DNA of 64,000 bases from Psychrosphaera algicola (GTDB lineage Bacteria; Pseudomonadota; Gammaproteobacteria; Enterobacterales; Alteromonadaceae): positions 1,798,001-1,862,000 of the forward strand of contig NZ_JAQOMS010000002.1 in NCBI RefSeq assembly GCF_028401425.1. Direction: 5' to 3'. Both the position numbers and the translations under genes were made by a program. Positions 29,597 through 40,096 of this stretch are shown here, piece after piece (the first letter of the stretch is position 1; each line of letters starts with the position of its first letter). Under the pieces are notes generated by a model. That model saw nothing but the letters and a program-made list of their open reading frames with translations, did no database searches and had not been told where the DNA came from.

Positions 29597-32089
29597 CTAA
29601 ACATCTGCCATCAGTTGTTTCACAGAACTTTTTAAACTGTGTCGACTGGCGTATACCCCTAACAAGGTGACTGTGCTCAAGATGACAACCAAAGTAAGAC
29701 ATAACACGGTTACGTTGGGTTGATATACAAGTGAAAACTGCGACTGATAAATTAACATTCCGGTGATATATGTCCCCGCAATAGCGCCTATGGCGATGAT
29801 GAATGCTGTAATGAGCCACTCAATAACATTAAGTTGCCAACATGTTTTTTCAAAAACCGAAGCTCATTATCACGCAGTTCTTTTTCTTTTCTTTATTTTC
29901 AAACGCATTAATTGAAGACAAAATAACAATGACAGCAAGAAAAATAATCATGACAGCAAAACCGCTAATCACTTTAGTGATCATGGCCAAAATATTATCA
30001 AATTGTTTTGTTAGTTCACCTAAAGAGACCATTCTAATCGTTGGATATTGTCGCCACATTTGACCGAGCAGCGGCCATTGGTCGTCATCCATTTCTAAAC
30101 TTGCCATGTTGTAATGGGGCGCGTTTATATGTTTTACGGCCGTTGCTGGCATTTGCACCCAAAAGGTTATGGAACCGGCTCCAGGTTGATAAACATGACT
30201 CGCCGCTATCGTAAAGGTAAAACTTTGTTGATTAATAATAAACGTCAGCGTGTCGCCAAGTGTTAAGCCTAAGTCGGTCATGACCTCCTCTTCTAGCGAG
30301 ATTTGTTGCCATTTATCGGAATCTTTTGACCACCATTTGCCTTGGACCACTCGATTATTGTCCGGCACAGTTTGGCTCCAATGCAAACGAATCGAACGGG
30401 ATAATGTCGCTAAACTATCGCTGGGCTTTTGGCTGAAGTCATCCAGTGCTTGGTCATTAATTTTGACCGCCTTAGCATACAGATAGGGTTTAGTTTGACG
30501 CAGGTCAATTCCATGTTTCATTGACCATTCCTTAATTGCATTCATTTGTTGCTGATCCGCCTGTGAAATCATCACATTTCCGTCGTGCGTCCGCTGATAT
30601 GACACCATAGTGTCTCCCAAATCCCTTAATAGCATTAAGGTAAAAAGCAAAAGGAACGTGCTTAGTCCTATTCCTAGAATTTGTGTACTTTTGCTTAACA
30701 AACGCTGCTTCATCATAAATAGAGAAAACGGGATGAGTCCAGAAAAACGCTGAGTGGCTTTTTCGCCAAATGTTAACGCCGCCCAACTAATCGCGACAAG
30801 CAACAAAATGGTGATAAAAATACTGCCCACTAACATCAAGGTTAACAAACCATTGTCGGAATATTTAAAGGCGACTAATACCAAAACAACTAAAGCACAA
30901 AGCTTGACTAACCCTAAAGAAATGCTTTTTTGATTTTGTTGAAATAGCTTAGGAACCGATGTTTGCCAAAGAGTTAGCCAGACAGGAGTATGAAAAACCG
31001 CAAAGAGTAAAACACTCGTTGTTATGGTTTTGGCCATTAAACCGGCCTCTAGTTGCCAGCTAATTGCTGGGAATGTTGTAGACAACCAATTGACGACCAA
31101 CCAATGACAAATACCAGAGATTACGACAACAACCGGAATTAAGAGCAATATATTAAAAAACCATTTTAAAATTGATAACTGCAAACCTGTTACCTTTGAT
31201 GCGCCTAGGCTCATGCAAATAGCAGAAAAAACCTGTTCTTTTTTCAAATGCACCTGAGCTAATTGCTCTATAGCAATTGCCGCCATAAAAAACAAAATAA
31301 TCGAAGCCAAACCCAAGAAATTTTCGGTTCGCTGCCAAAATAGAGCCAGTGGATGTGCACCTTGTTTGTGGTGTATTTGGGCCGCCGGAAGCGACTGTTT
31401 TTGCCATTGTATAAGTTGGTTGATTTGCGATTTTGTGCCAGAGACTAAGTAACGGTGTTGAATGAGATCAGCTGCAAAAGCCAGCTTTTCCATGTCTTCG
31501 ATATTAATTATCGCTCTCATCGCAACGTTATGGCCTTCCATTAACCTGTCGGGTTCGTGAACTAATAATCGAGAAACAACAAATCTATGTTCACCGACGT
31601 TGATCACATCTCCCATTACTGCGGATAAACTTGCAAAAGTCGGCTGTCCAGCCAGATGTTACCTAATTTAGGCCCACCATGTGTTACCTCAGCTAGGTTG
31701 TCATTTGAGGCTAATACAGATGTTGATGTGAGTAATTGGCCCTGTAATGGATAATCACGACCCACTGCTTTTAATTTTGTGCGTTGCCACTTGGTATTAA
31801 AAGTCAGTGTGGCGTCAATTTGTGAGGTTTTGACCACATTTTCACTGTGTCCTGCCAAAACGGTTATTTGCTCCTTTGTTAGATTTGCTTTTTGCGTCAA
31901 AACAGCATCAGCCCCGAGCAGATTTTGTAAATTTCCCTCTAGGTAGGTTTGAATGGTATTACTAGCTAACGATAACGTCACAATAAAAACCATTAAAACG
32001 GCTTGAACCCAACGCAGCAACAATTGATGAGGTTGACGAAACTCTTGCCACACATAGTGCCATGCCAACGGTATTGTAAGATTTAACAT
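29597..32089 (-). CDS. FtsX-like ABC transporter permease, two frame breaks
   Basis: About 830 residues. N-terminal MLNLTIPLAWHYVWQEFRQP with a membrane helix (VQAVLMVFIVTLSLASNTIQ) and a periplasmic MacB-type region, then several membrane segments (WFFNILLLIPVVVVISGICH; LVKLCALVVLVLVAFKY) and a last pair (VIEWLITAFIIAIGAIAGTY; VTVLCLTLVVILSTVTLLGV). This is the layout of YbbP-type permeases that pair with LolD-like ATPases to move lipids or lipoproteins. Breaks are near 31616 (LLQVYPQ/MGDVINVG) and 29865 (a lost A, KEKKKELRDNE expected). It overlaps the ATPase gene by 7 bases. The substrate is unknown. Confidence 0.88.
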
Positions 32090-32847
32090 GGCAATACCTG
32101 CTTTTTCTTTGCAGTTGATGCAAGCGCTTGATTTGTATCTCTCGATATATTCTCGAACGAATTCTCAAGCACATGTGTCTCGGGAGTTACCGATGTATTG
32201 GTTAACTTACCGTTGGCTAACCCATATATGTGTTTCGCTTTGCTTGCAAGTTCATGACTGTGGGTGACAATAATCAATCCAGCGTTATTTTGTTGGCAGC
32301 ATTCAAATAAAATATCGGCTATTTCCGTGGCATTATGCTGGTCTAAATTCCCCGTGGGTTCGTCCGCAAAAATAAACTTGGGAGAAAATACTAACGCTCG
32401 GGCAATGGCGACACGTTGCTGTTCACCTCCACTTAACTGGGCGGGTTTATGCATCGCTCTGTCAACCAATCCGACTTTATCTAGCCAAAGTTGTGCCTTA
32501 TTAATTGCGTTTTTATCTCCGCGCAGCTTCAAAGGTAAAGCAACATTATGCAATGCGGTAAGCTCCGGCAGTAAATGAAACTGCTGAAAGATAAACCCAA
32601 TCTCAGAACGTATGGAATCAAGTGATGCAATATGGTCACCGGTTACTACATTGCCCTTGCCAATCGTTGGTTGTTCTAATCCAGATAAGAGCATCAGCAA
32701 ACTCGACTTGCCAGCCCCAGACGGGCCAGTAATCGCATACGACTGTCCTTGTTGAACCGACAAGTCAAGGTTTTCAAATAGGGTAATAATCGAATCGGCA
32801 TTGCTAAATGATTGCGAAACGCGTGTTAGTTCGATTGAACAAGGCAT
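32083..32847 (-). CDS. LolD/YbbA-type ABC transporter ATPase
   Basis: 254 residues with Walker A GPSGAGKSSLLM, Q-loop GFIFQQFHLLPELTALHNVA, signature LSGGEQQRVAIARALV, Walker B FIFADEPTGNLD and the H-loop IVTHSHELA. The family energises FtsX-like permeases; the partner gene overlaps its 3' end. The C-terminal extension (about 30 residues, VLENSFENISRDTN) is longer than usual. A TTTCAC box lies 51 bases upstream, suggesting control by the adjacent two-component system. No frame break is seen. Confidence 0.93.
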   Translation of the reverse strand: MPCSIELTRVSQSFSNADSIITLFENLDLSVQQGQSYAITGPSGAGKSSLLMLLSGLEQPTIGKGNVVTGDHIASLDSIRSEIGFIFQQFHLLPELTALHNVALPLKLRGDKNAINKAQLWLDKVGLVDRAMHKPAQLSGGEQQRVAIARALVFSPKFIFADEPTGNLDQHNATEIADILFECCQQNNAGLIIVTHSHELASKAKHIYGLANGKLTNTSVTPETHVLENSFENISRDTNQALASTAKKKQVLPC

Positions 32848-32897
32848 AAATGTGCACCACAGTAAAAAGTATGTGGCGCCATCCTATTTTTATGTTT

Positions 32898-32914
32898 GTG
32901 AAAGTAATGTGAAA
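32898..32914 (-). promoter_or_regulatory. TTTCAC-N5-TTTCAC box before the ABC transporter operon
   Basis: Reverse strand TTTCAC-ATTAC-TTTCAC (32909-32914 and 32898-32903), 51 bases before the ATPase ATG. Confidence 0.65.
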
Positions 32915-32975
32915 TTTTGGGAAAGCCAGAAACTAAATATTAATCATCAATAACCTTAAAAATAATGTCTGTCAG

Positions 32976-32992
32976 TTTCACTTTTATTTCAC
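32976..32992 (+). promoter_or_regulatory. TTTCAC-N5-TTTCAC box before the gene at 33040
   Basis: TTTCAC-TTTTA-TTTCAC, hexamers at 32976-32981 and 32987-32992, 47 bases upstream of the chosen ATG. It is divergent from the ABC-operon box 61 bases away. Confidence 0.65.
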
Positions 32993-33039
32993 AAACCCGC
33001 ATTTACAGTTGCGTTTTATTTTCAAAAAAGACCGACAAC

Positions 33040-33756
33040 ATGAAGACTTACTTGATATTTCTACTCGGCGTCAGCTCTATATTTAACGTTTGGGCGACAG
33101 ATGTCGCTCCTGAAAAGTTACTTATGTTCAGGGACAAAATAAATCTCGCCATAATAAAAGCAAAACAAACCGAGAGAAAACATTGGGCATATATAGTAAC
33201 TCGCCATGAAAACGAAGAAGGCGATATATCAAGTAGTATTGAGCAGCATTCACCACAGTTAAGTGAACCTTGGCTGTTAAAGCAAATTAATGGAAAACAA
33301 CCAACAGGCAAACAAATTCAAAATTTTTCCGACAAAAAAAGGCAACAAACCAAAACAAAAAAACAAAAGAACAGCCTGAAACTGTCCCTGCGGGAGTTGA
33401 TAAATGAAGAAAGCCTAACCTTTGTTTCCGAAGATGATGAGCAGTTTGTTATGGCATTTAACGTTAGGCTCAAAAAATTGGGTGAAGACTCTATTGGTAA
33501 GCTTAAAGGACAGCTAACCTATCAAAAAGAAGCCCAATTTATCGATACAATTTCAATTTGGAACAGCGCCGATTTTTCTCCGATGTTTACCGCACATATT
33601 ACTGACTTTGTTATGACCATGTCATTCATACAATTGGACGGTACGGTTCTACCTAAGCAACATGAAATGGCGATGAAAGGCAGCTTTGCCTATTTTACAG
33701 AAATCAACGAAACTTCAATCGATATATATTCTGATTACAAATACATAGGAAAGTGA
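33040..33756 (+). CDS. periplasmic protein of unknown function
   Basis: 238 residues, starting MKTYLIFLLGVSSIFNVWAT, a signal peptide cleaved around ATD. I prefer this ATG to longer upstream starts because the longer forms would read through the TTTCAC box. The mature protein is charged and rich in Lys/Gln in the middle (DKKRQQTKTKKQKNSLKLSL), and the C-terminal half alternates strand-like stretches (FVMAFNVRLKKLGEDSIGKL, GSFAYFTEINETSIDIYSDY), suggesting a beta-rich fold. No family recognised. Position and promoter box tie it to the neighbouring two-component regulon. Confidence 0.7.
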   Translation: MKTYLIFLLGVSSIFNVWATDVAPEKLLMFRDKINLAIIKAKQTERKHWAYIVTRHENEEGDISSSIEQHSPQLSEPWLLKQINGKQPTGKQIQNFSDKKRQQTKTKKQKNSLKLSLRELINEESLTFVSEDDEQFVMAFNVRLKKLGEDSIGKLKGQLTYQKEAQFIDTISIWNSADFSPMFTAHITDFVMTMSFIQLDGTVLPKQHEMAMKGSFAYFTEINETSIDIYSDYKYIGK

Positions 33757-33782
33757 CAGCTTCCCCTCCCATCAACGGACAC

Positions 33783-33814
33783 AAAAAGCCGTAAACAATA
33801 AATTGGTTACGGCT
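33783..33814 (-). terminator. terminator of the PEP-CTERM transcription unit
   Basis: On the reverse strand AGCCGTAA pairs with TTACGGCT (33787-33794 with 33807-33814) and is followed by TTTTTG. It lies between two convergent genes and may serve both. Confidence 0.6.
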
Positions 33815-33881
33815 AGTTTAAATTCAGTTTCGAGTTAACGGCTTATTGCAAACTATGTTGTTTTTATAAAGCCGTTTAACT

Positions 33882-34711
33882 TTAGATTTTGTTGCGTTTA
33901 CGCCATGTCATAAAACACAATCCAAGCAATACAAACATAAAGCCTGCAGGCTCTGGTACGGAAGCGACTTGAGTATTGCTTATCGAAAGACTGTTGAAAT
34001 AGGCATTAGCGTCTTCAGCATTACGATTGTAAAGCGCAACACTGTCGATACTGCCAGTTCCGCTTAATAAGCCATTTCGGCTTTGAATTAGCGAGCTGTC
34101 AAAGGCATTAAATATATCGAGTTGGTAAAGATCCGTACTTAACAAAGTAAACGTTAGGCTTAACCCTGCATCTGTGTAGCCGATGCCAGTGTCGATAACC
34201 CCATATCCGTCAAAAATACTATAATGTTGACCGCCACCAATAAATCCAAATTCAAAACGGCTTTGTTGATTATAGTCACCAATATTATTGTGAATATTTT
34301 GATTTCTTAGTACAAAACCAACAGAACCACCTTGCGTAATGGCACCGTGCTCAAAAGAGACGTTAAAAATATCTCCTACCTCAGAAAGGGAATTACTGGC
34401 AAAACCTCGATACGCTTCAACTTGATTAAAGCCGTCGCCATTGGCGTAGCTTCCCAGGCGTTGTCTGAAGGATTTGACGCAATATGGTTTAGGTCATTCT
34501 CACCGCTTTTATTTGCTAAAAATGTGCCTGCACTGCCATTGGCGCTGTCGGTGATAAAGTGCCATTCATCAAAACCTGTTCCGCCATTTCCTAGCCATTG
34601 GTTACCATAATTATTAGCGTTGTCCGCCGCGACTGTGATAATTGTCGCTTGGCTGTTACACGCCAACGTTAGCAAAGAGATTGCCACTAGAGATTTAATT
34701 TTTAACATCAT
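33882..34711 (-). CDS. PEP-CTERM exported protein, frameshifted
   Basis: About 276 residues. Signal peptide in MMLKIKSLVAISLLTLACNS-QA and a C-terminal sorting signal: VPEP at the start of the tail, a hydrophobic helix (AGFMFVLLGLCFMTW) and a basic end RKRNKI. This is the PEP-CTERM signal cut by exosortase in exopolysaccharide-producing bacteria. The mature part (TVAADNANNYGNQWLGNGGT; DEWHFITDSANGSAG) is Asn/Gly-rich and probably beta. The break is next to CCTGGG (near 34453), where an extra G restores NAWGSYANGDGFNQVEAY. It begins 25 bases after the GH13 stop with AAGGA before the ATG, so both genes are probably co-transcribed. Confidence 0.8.
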
Positions 34712-34736
34712 TTTTATTTGTCCTTAACCCTGTTTG

Positions 34737-37047
34737 CTATTTAGCAATTAAAACTAATATTGCACGGCCATTTAAACCGTAAGAGGTGTATTCACCACCA
34801 ATAAAATCTTCTGAACCAACTGGTTTTACTGTGTTCTCGCCTTCATTCCAATTGGATGTATCTGTTACTCGATACCAGTTTTTACCTGCACCATAGGCCA
34901 AGGTAAAGTGAAATTAACATTGCCCGACCAACCGTTATAAGCCACGTAGATTGCTGACGTTTGCTCGTTAAATTCTGAGCTATCTATGCGATAGGCGATT
35001 GCATGATTATTGGCATCGTTAAAATATTGACCCGACGCAACATTGCCATCTGGCTGAAACCAAACTAATTGCTCCATATAGTTACTATTAGTGTCTATTC
35101 CTTGGTAGAAATTAGCCGGACGTAACGATGGGTGATTTTTACGGAACTCAATCATTCGCTTAGCAAATGTATTGAAGTTTTGTTGGTCGGCTGACCAGTC
35201 AAAGTTAAGCCAATTAGCGATTGAATCTAGATTGTATGGATTGTTATTACATTGAATTGAACGTAAATATTCGTCGCCACCGGTGATCATTGGTGTGCCG
35301 GCACTTAACATCAGTAATGCAAATCCATTACGCGCCGCTTTACGCTGTTCCTGTGCTTGGTTGTACCAACCTTGATCCCAGCTGTGATTGTTACTTTCAC
35401 CGCCATCAGAAGGTCCATATGGCCATAATTGACTATTGTTCGAACTGTTACAGGAATAAAGATCTTTTAATGTTAAGCCATCGTGAGCAACAACAAAATT
35501 AACTGAATTCCAGGGGGCTCGGCCATCATCTTGATATAACGAAGCAGAGCCGGTAAAGATATTGGCAAGTTCACCAAGCGTTGTATCTTCTGCGCCTAAA
35601 AGGTTTTGATCTTTACGTAGCGTGTCGCGGTATTTACCGTTCCATTCTGACCATCCCGCAGGAAACCACCTACTTGATAAGAATTACCGCCAATCGCCCA
35701 AGGTTCTGCAATAAAATCGGAACCCTGACCGCCCCACGTTGGGCGTTCTGTAAATTCATTAATAATACGATTTAACGCGTTGTTCGACGCCATTTTATCA
35801 AAATTGAAACAACCGTGTTCGCAGGTATTGCCGAGCACAGAAGCAAGGTCGAAGCGAAATCCATCAACCCCTAACGTTGTCTGCCAGTACTCCAAAGAGT
35901 CAATAATAAGGTCCTGTGCAATCGGGTTTACCGTATTGTAATTTCCGCCGACCCCAGTGTTATCCCACGAATGTTGCCTATCATTTGTTAAAGAATAATA
36001 GGTTGAGTTGTCCAGTCCGCGCCAAGAATAAAGATTATAGGTAGACGAGTCGCCATTAATCCAAGCTCCGCCTTCGCCAGTATGGTTATAAACCACGTCA
36101 ATAAAGACCTTTATCCCTTTATCGTGGAATGCCTTAACCATAGCTTTAAACTCTTTAGTTGGCCCCCTGCCGATTTATCGCTGGCGTATCGGCGGTCAGG
36201 AGCAAAATAATTTAGGGTCATATACCCCCAATAATTATCGCCGTCTGTCGAGGTCACCATATCGTTTGTTTCGTTTTGAGTTTCTTGTACAGGTAAAAAC
36301 TCAACGGCTGAAATGCCTAAGTCTGCTAAGTATTGCGCTTTGAGTGCAGCGCCTTGATAAGTACCGCGAAATTGTTCTGGAATACTAGTGTCGTTTTTTG
36401 TTAACCCCTGACATTAACTTCATAAATAATGTCATCTTTTAATGCCCTTGTTGGTTTGATACCAATCGACTGCGAGTCGGCAGCAAGTAAAATACCTTTT
36501 GGGGCTTGTAAGCCACTGTCAATATTGCGATAGCTTGGACCTGATGCGTAAATTGTTCCATCGTTCCATTGCGGAGTTAAGTGGTCATGGCTGAGTTCTT
36601 TTGCATAAGGGTCGCTGAGTAGTTTATTTGGATTGAAGCGATTTCCCTGAGCGTCAACATCGCTAATAAAACCGACATTAGTGCCCTTTTCCTAGACCGC
36701 ATTATATGGCCAGTTTGGTCCCCAAACACGGTATCCGTAATAAATTGCATTGCTAAGACGAGGATCCAAAGCACTTACATCAAGTGTTGTAGACCAGATG
36801 TCGTTATTATCTTTGGTCAACGAATATTGAGCGACTTCTTCTACACCCGTGGCCTGATCATAAAGGTAGAGTTCAACTTTGGTTGCATTAGCTGAAAAAA
36901 TACGAAAGTTAATTTGTTGCTGGTTAACACTATAATTGGCGCCAAGTTGATTTTGGTTTATCGCCGCTTGACTAAAAAAGAGAATGAAAGCACACTCAAA
37001 ATTATTAGATTTTTAACACACTGCTGAACGTTTTTTATTATTGTCAT
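34737..37047 (-). CDS. secreted isoamylase/pullulanase-type GH13 enzyme, several frame breaks
   Basis: About 768 residues after joining. N-terminal hydrophobic signal (MTIIKNVQQCVKNLIILSVL), a CBM48/isoamylase N-domain (FRIFSANATKVELYLYDQAT, YYGYRVWGPNWPYNA), then the GH13 barrel: VFIDVVYNHTGEGG (region I), VDGFRFDLASVLG (catalytic Asp nucleophile), DFIAEPWAIGG (catalytic Glu), NFVVAHDGLTLKDL (region IV), and a C-terminal beta domain. It cleaves alpha-1,6 branches in glycogen-like glucans, here outside the cytoplasm. Breaks are mostly homopolymer losses (near 36985, 36408, 36165, 35655, 34905) plus an in-frame TAG at about 36693 where a Trp is expected. Confidence 0.85.
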
Positions 37048-37433
37048 TGTGTGACCCTGTTTTAATTCATGTCGTTGATTGATTATTTTTATTCTAATTT
37101 TTATAACGTTTAACCATCTCGATTACGTGGTGGTTATTATTTGAACTGCGCTTGATTGTAGCCAATAGTTAAAATAGATAGCAATTGCAGGCATACGTAT
37201 TCATAACATGTGTTTTAAAGGTAAATTGAGAACGGCATTTTAAATTTAGGCAACGGGTCTTTATTAAAAAACGCTTTCCTTTGACCCGCAATAATCAATA
37301 CTTTTCATATCAAAAATAGGCAGTTAAGCGTTAAACATCTAAATGCTAATTTGAATCAAATCAGCTAAAATCAACGACATGATCCCATTGATTTGGGCCC
37401 CTTCGATTTGATCCTAATTATTTTAGAGGCAAA
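37048..37433. other. divergent intergenic region, no gene seen
   Basis: About 385 AT-rich bases between the divergent GH13 gene and a small membrane gene. No recognisable motif or hairpin. Confidence 0.4.
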
Positions 37434-37822
37434 ATGAAATTCAAAGTGGCAAGTTCCATATTGGCAATATTCACCTTAATTGGTTTGGGGATAGTGATAT
37501 TTTCCGACTTTGAAAGCACTGCGGTTCGACTCATATGCCTTAGGCGCTCTATGTTTTAATTCCAGCATATGGCGCATACGGTATTTTTATAAGAAGTAGA
37601 CGAGCGATCTTTGTTTCTGTAGCGTTTTTCATTTCACAAAGCTTTCGTATGGTTGATAGCGAAAGTATTATTCCACATATCGCTCCCATTACAGTTTCTG
37701 TCCCCTTTGGTGATTTTTCAAATGGGCAAGGCTACTTAATTGATTATTTTGCAATTGCAATGGTGGTATTTTTAGTTTGGCTATTAAAAGGATTAATGAC
37801 ACCAAATAAGTCGTCAAATTAG
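37434..37822 (+). CDS. small hypothetical membrane protein, frameshifted
   Basis: AGAGG precedes the ATG. The first frame gives MKFKVASSILAIFTLIGLGI and on to SDFESTAVRL; the continuation in other frames is YALGALCF then IPAYGAYGIFIRSRRAIFVS and IAMVVFLVWLLKGLMTPNKS, about 130 residues with three or four hydrophobic helices. Two indels (near 37538 and 37560) must be bridged. I do not recognise the family. It stands alone between GH13 and a TPR gene. Confidence 0.5.
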
Positions 37823-38061
37823 TCCTCACAAAATGGTATACCTTGAGTTGGGAGTTTCCACTGTCGAACGGTCAATGCTTGAATATTGCATTAGCTTCAA
37901 ATTCATTCATTTCAATGACAAACAAAGCAGAACGCTAACACTTTGATTCAATTACGCGCACAAATCTATTTAACTTCGCTTTTCTCACTTATCCTAAATA
38001 GCGTCAAAAACAAAGCGCAACATAAAGTAACTGATGGGCCGAGGCTGCCCACCAGCACAAA

Positions 38062-38694
38062 TTAATTCCCGGAGTCGATAAACTCATTTTGTAACTTTGT
38101 GGCGAGTTCTGTGTTTTGCTCAACGCCAAAGCCATTTTGATAACAAAACGACAAAAGCACTTTGCTATAAAGATGAGTAGCACTATTAGGGATCAGCAAT
38201 TTAACAGCTTCGTCGTAACGTTGAGTGTTGTAAAAGTAAGTCGCTAATATATGTGTGGCATTGGCTTTAGTTGAATGGCTGCCATTCGCACTTTGCGTTA
38301 GATACTCTTCGTGGCCGTCGAGATCGTTAGCAAATTTACGTAACATGGCGAGTCTAAATAAAGCCAACCCATGTTGGTCGTCAGTAACCTTCTCTGCACT
38401 AAGTAACAACAGGAAATACTGCTCTGACAATAAAAAGTTAGGCATAACCAACACACTTGGGAATGGGCCTTTGGTGATTTTCCCAGAAAAATAAGTGTCG
38501 GCGATTTCAAAAATTGAACCTGCATGTCCAGTGTCGGCATAATGCGTTAATGTTTCGAGCGCCATTTCAATATTAATTTTCTGGGCTTGTTTCTTTACCG
38601 TGATCCCGTCAACAGGAATGAAATTGCCTTTTAGAATACTTTGGCAGATTGATAATGCATCATCCGCATTGTCAGCAAGTAGGTTATGTTCCAT
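38062..38694 (-). CDS. Sel1/TPR-like repeat protein
   Basis: 210 residues, all helical, with no signal peptide. Repeat-like segments such as MALETLTHYADTGHAGSIFE, HGLALFRLAMLRKFANDLDG and YSKVLLSFCYQNGFGVEQNT have the alternating small and aromatic residues of Sel1/TPR helix pairs; FCYQNGFGVEQN is very Sel1-like. Such proteins are scaffolds for protein contacts. No partner is evident nearby. The frame is intact. Confidence 0.65.
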   Translation of the reverse strand: MEHNLLADNADDALSICQSILKGNFIPVDGITVKKQAQKINIEMALETLTHYADTGHAGSIFEIADTYFSGKITKGPFPSVLVMPNFLLSEQYFLLLLSAEKVTDDQHGLALFRLAMLRKFANDLDGHEEYLTQSANGSHSTKANATHILATYFYNTQRYDEAVKLLIPNSATHLYSKVLLSFCYQNGFGVEQNTELATKLQNEFIDSGN

Positions 38695-38867
38695 AAAAAT
38701 CTCGAGATTAATTTGTTTATTAATGCTTGATGCCAGTCAACAAGCAAGTAAAAACAGAGTGTAACAGTTCTACAAATTTGACGCAGATTTCCGAGGGGCT
38801 TAATTGTAAATAAATGGCTAATTGTTTATTTCAGAATAAAACTGTTGCTATTAAGTGACAAATCAAC

Positions 38868-39100
38868 AGAAATACAGTCTTTTCAACCAAACAGAAAATC
38901 GCTATTCCCTAGCTTGTAATATGAGTCGAGCCACAGCGATTTTGGAATGACGATCCTTTCTAAAAACCTGTGGGGTCAGAGTCGCTGATCGCAAATTGCC
39001 CGCTATTCCCAAGCTTTTTAAGTCAGCCATGGCGATATTTAAGATCTCCAACCGAGTGCAGAGGAAGTTATAAATATCAACGACTCTGACCCCACAGGTC
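38868..39100. repeat. repeat A/C cluster with inverted motif C copies
   Basis: Contains CCCTAGCTTGTAATATGAGT, CTCCAACCGAGTGCAGAGGA and two motif C copies in opposite orientation (38966-38990 and 39075-39100; here CCTGTGGGGTCAGAGTCGCT and its reverse). The intergenic stretch 38695-39262 holds nothing else that I can support. Confidence 0.7.
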
Positions 39101-39262
39101 TAGTTCGCTTTTAATTGCCACTTAGCAAAATCAAAAACTCACTAGTAAATAAAAGTGGGTAAGTGGCAAAGGTTAAAGTAATTTGATACAAATATATTTA
39201 ATAGAGTAAAGCTAACCTGTTTAAGTTGTTTTGTGGATTAATCGAAATAAGGAAGCACACCA

Positions 39263-39631
39263 ATGGATATAGTTAGTTTCATGAATATTGAAGAGACTGA
39301 TAAGGATTTAATCATTTCCTTTGCTCTAGATATTGGAGATGGTTATATAAAGACGCTTCTCCTTCACCGGACATTATTTTTTGAATTTATCATGCCGGAA
39401 GAAGAACGTGGTACAAAAGTTAGTCTCGCAGATCTTGAGCTAGATATAGAAAAAGAGCAAATGAATACTCTCGAATATGTTTCATTTGATGATAAAGTCA
39501 TGAAAATTACTGCTCGGTTTAGCTCTCACGAAATAAACCTGAGAAAGCTTCAGGTTGAAGAAATAGATCAAATTAAAGAGTCTTTGATTAAGCATAACTT
39601 CGATGACAGGTTTGAGATAAAACTCAAATGA
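39263..39631 (+). CDS. hypothetical protein
   Basis: 122 residues, acidic, soluble, no signal peptide: MDIVSFMNIEETDKDLIISF ... LLLHRTLFFEFIMPEEERGT ... and a basic/acidic helical tail (KLQVEEIDQIKESLIKHNFD). The start follows AAGGAAGCACACCA, a usable ribosome binding site. The fold may be an alpha/beta sandwich; I do not recognise a family. The intact frame and the good start support a real gene. Confidence 0.6.
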   Translation: MDIVSFMNIEETDKDLIISFALDIGDGYIKTLLLHRTLFFEFIMPEEERGTKVSLADLELDIEKEQMNTLEYVSFDDKVMKITARFSSHEINLRKLQVEEIDQIKESLIKHNFDDRFEIKLK

Positions 39632-39784
39632 GCCATTAAACAGGGGCAAAATACGGCTGGCTGCTTTCGTACCTCAACACTTAGCCAACATTTTTTACCA
39701 CTATACTTTCGTACGTCGCTAATTTTGGCCAATAATTAAAAGCCTCCAAATGAGGTTTTACAAATATTTATCTAGGAGAAAAAC

Positions 39785-39946
39785 ATGGAAGCTATGGGTG
39801 TATTAGGATTTATTTTTGGTTTGGCAGGGTTTTCTTATGCGAATGCGGTAAAAAGTGATATCGCCAAATTAAGGCAAGAGTTTGAAGATTTTAAGGCATC
39901 TTTAAATACATCTGAGAAATCGGATATAAAAGGCGCTGAGGAATAG
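39785..39946 (+). CDS. 53-residue single-helix membrane protein
   Basis: TAGGAGA precedes the ATG. The protein MEAMGVLGFIFGLAGFSYAN continues with AVKSDIAKLRQEFEDFKASL: one N-terminal hydrophobic helix, then a short heptad-like coiled coil and an acidic end. This layout is common in small membrane-anchored proteins of this order; function unknown. Confidence 0.6.
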   Translation: MEAMGVLGFIFGLAGFSYANAVKSDIAKLRQEFEDFKASLNTSEKSDIKGAEE

Positions 39947-40096
39947 GCTCATTTAGCTGCACATTTAAACTAAATACAGTTATCAGCAGTCGTATAAAGT
40001 CTGACAAGCAATGTTTGACTAGTGTTTGTTCGCCTACATTTTAGCTTATATTTCTTAACTATTTTATTGGATTCTTATGTCTCAGCGGTATCTGTC

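Noticed and set aside
29597..32089. Two separate permease genes coupled by TAATG at 31616
   Set aside because: The two parts together make one YbbP-type permease. The first lacks the later membrane helices and the second begins mid-domain, so a frame break is more likely. It remains the least certain of the joins.
36691..36696. GH13 in-frame TAG as a further CCWGG lesion
   Set aside because: A Trp is expected, but the required codon context gives CCWGG only with two substitutions, so I do not count it as evidence.
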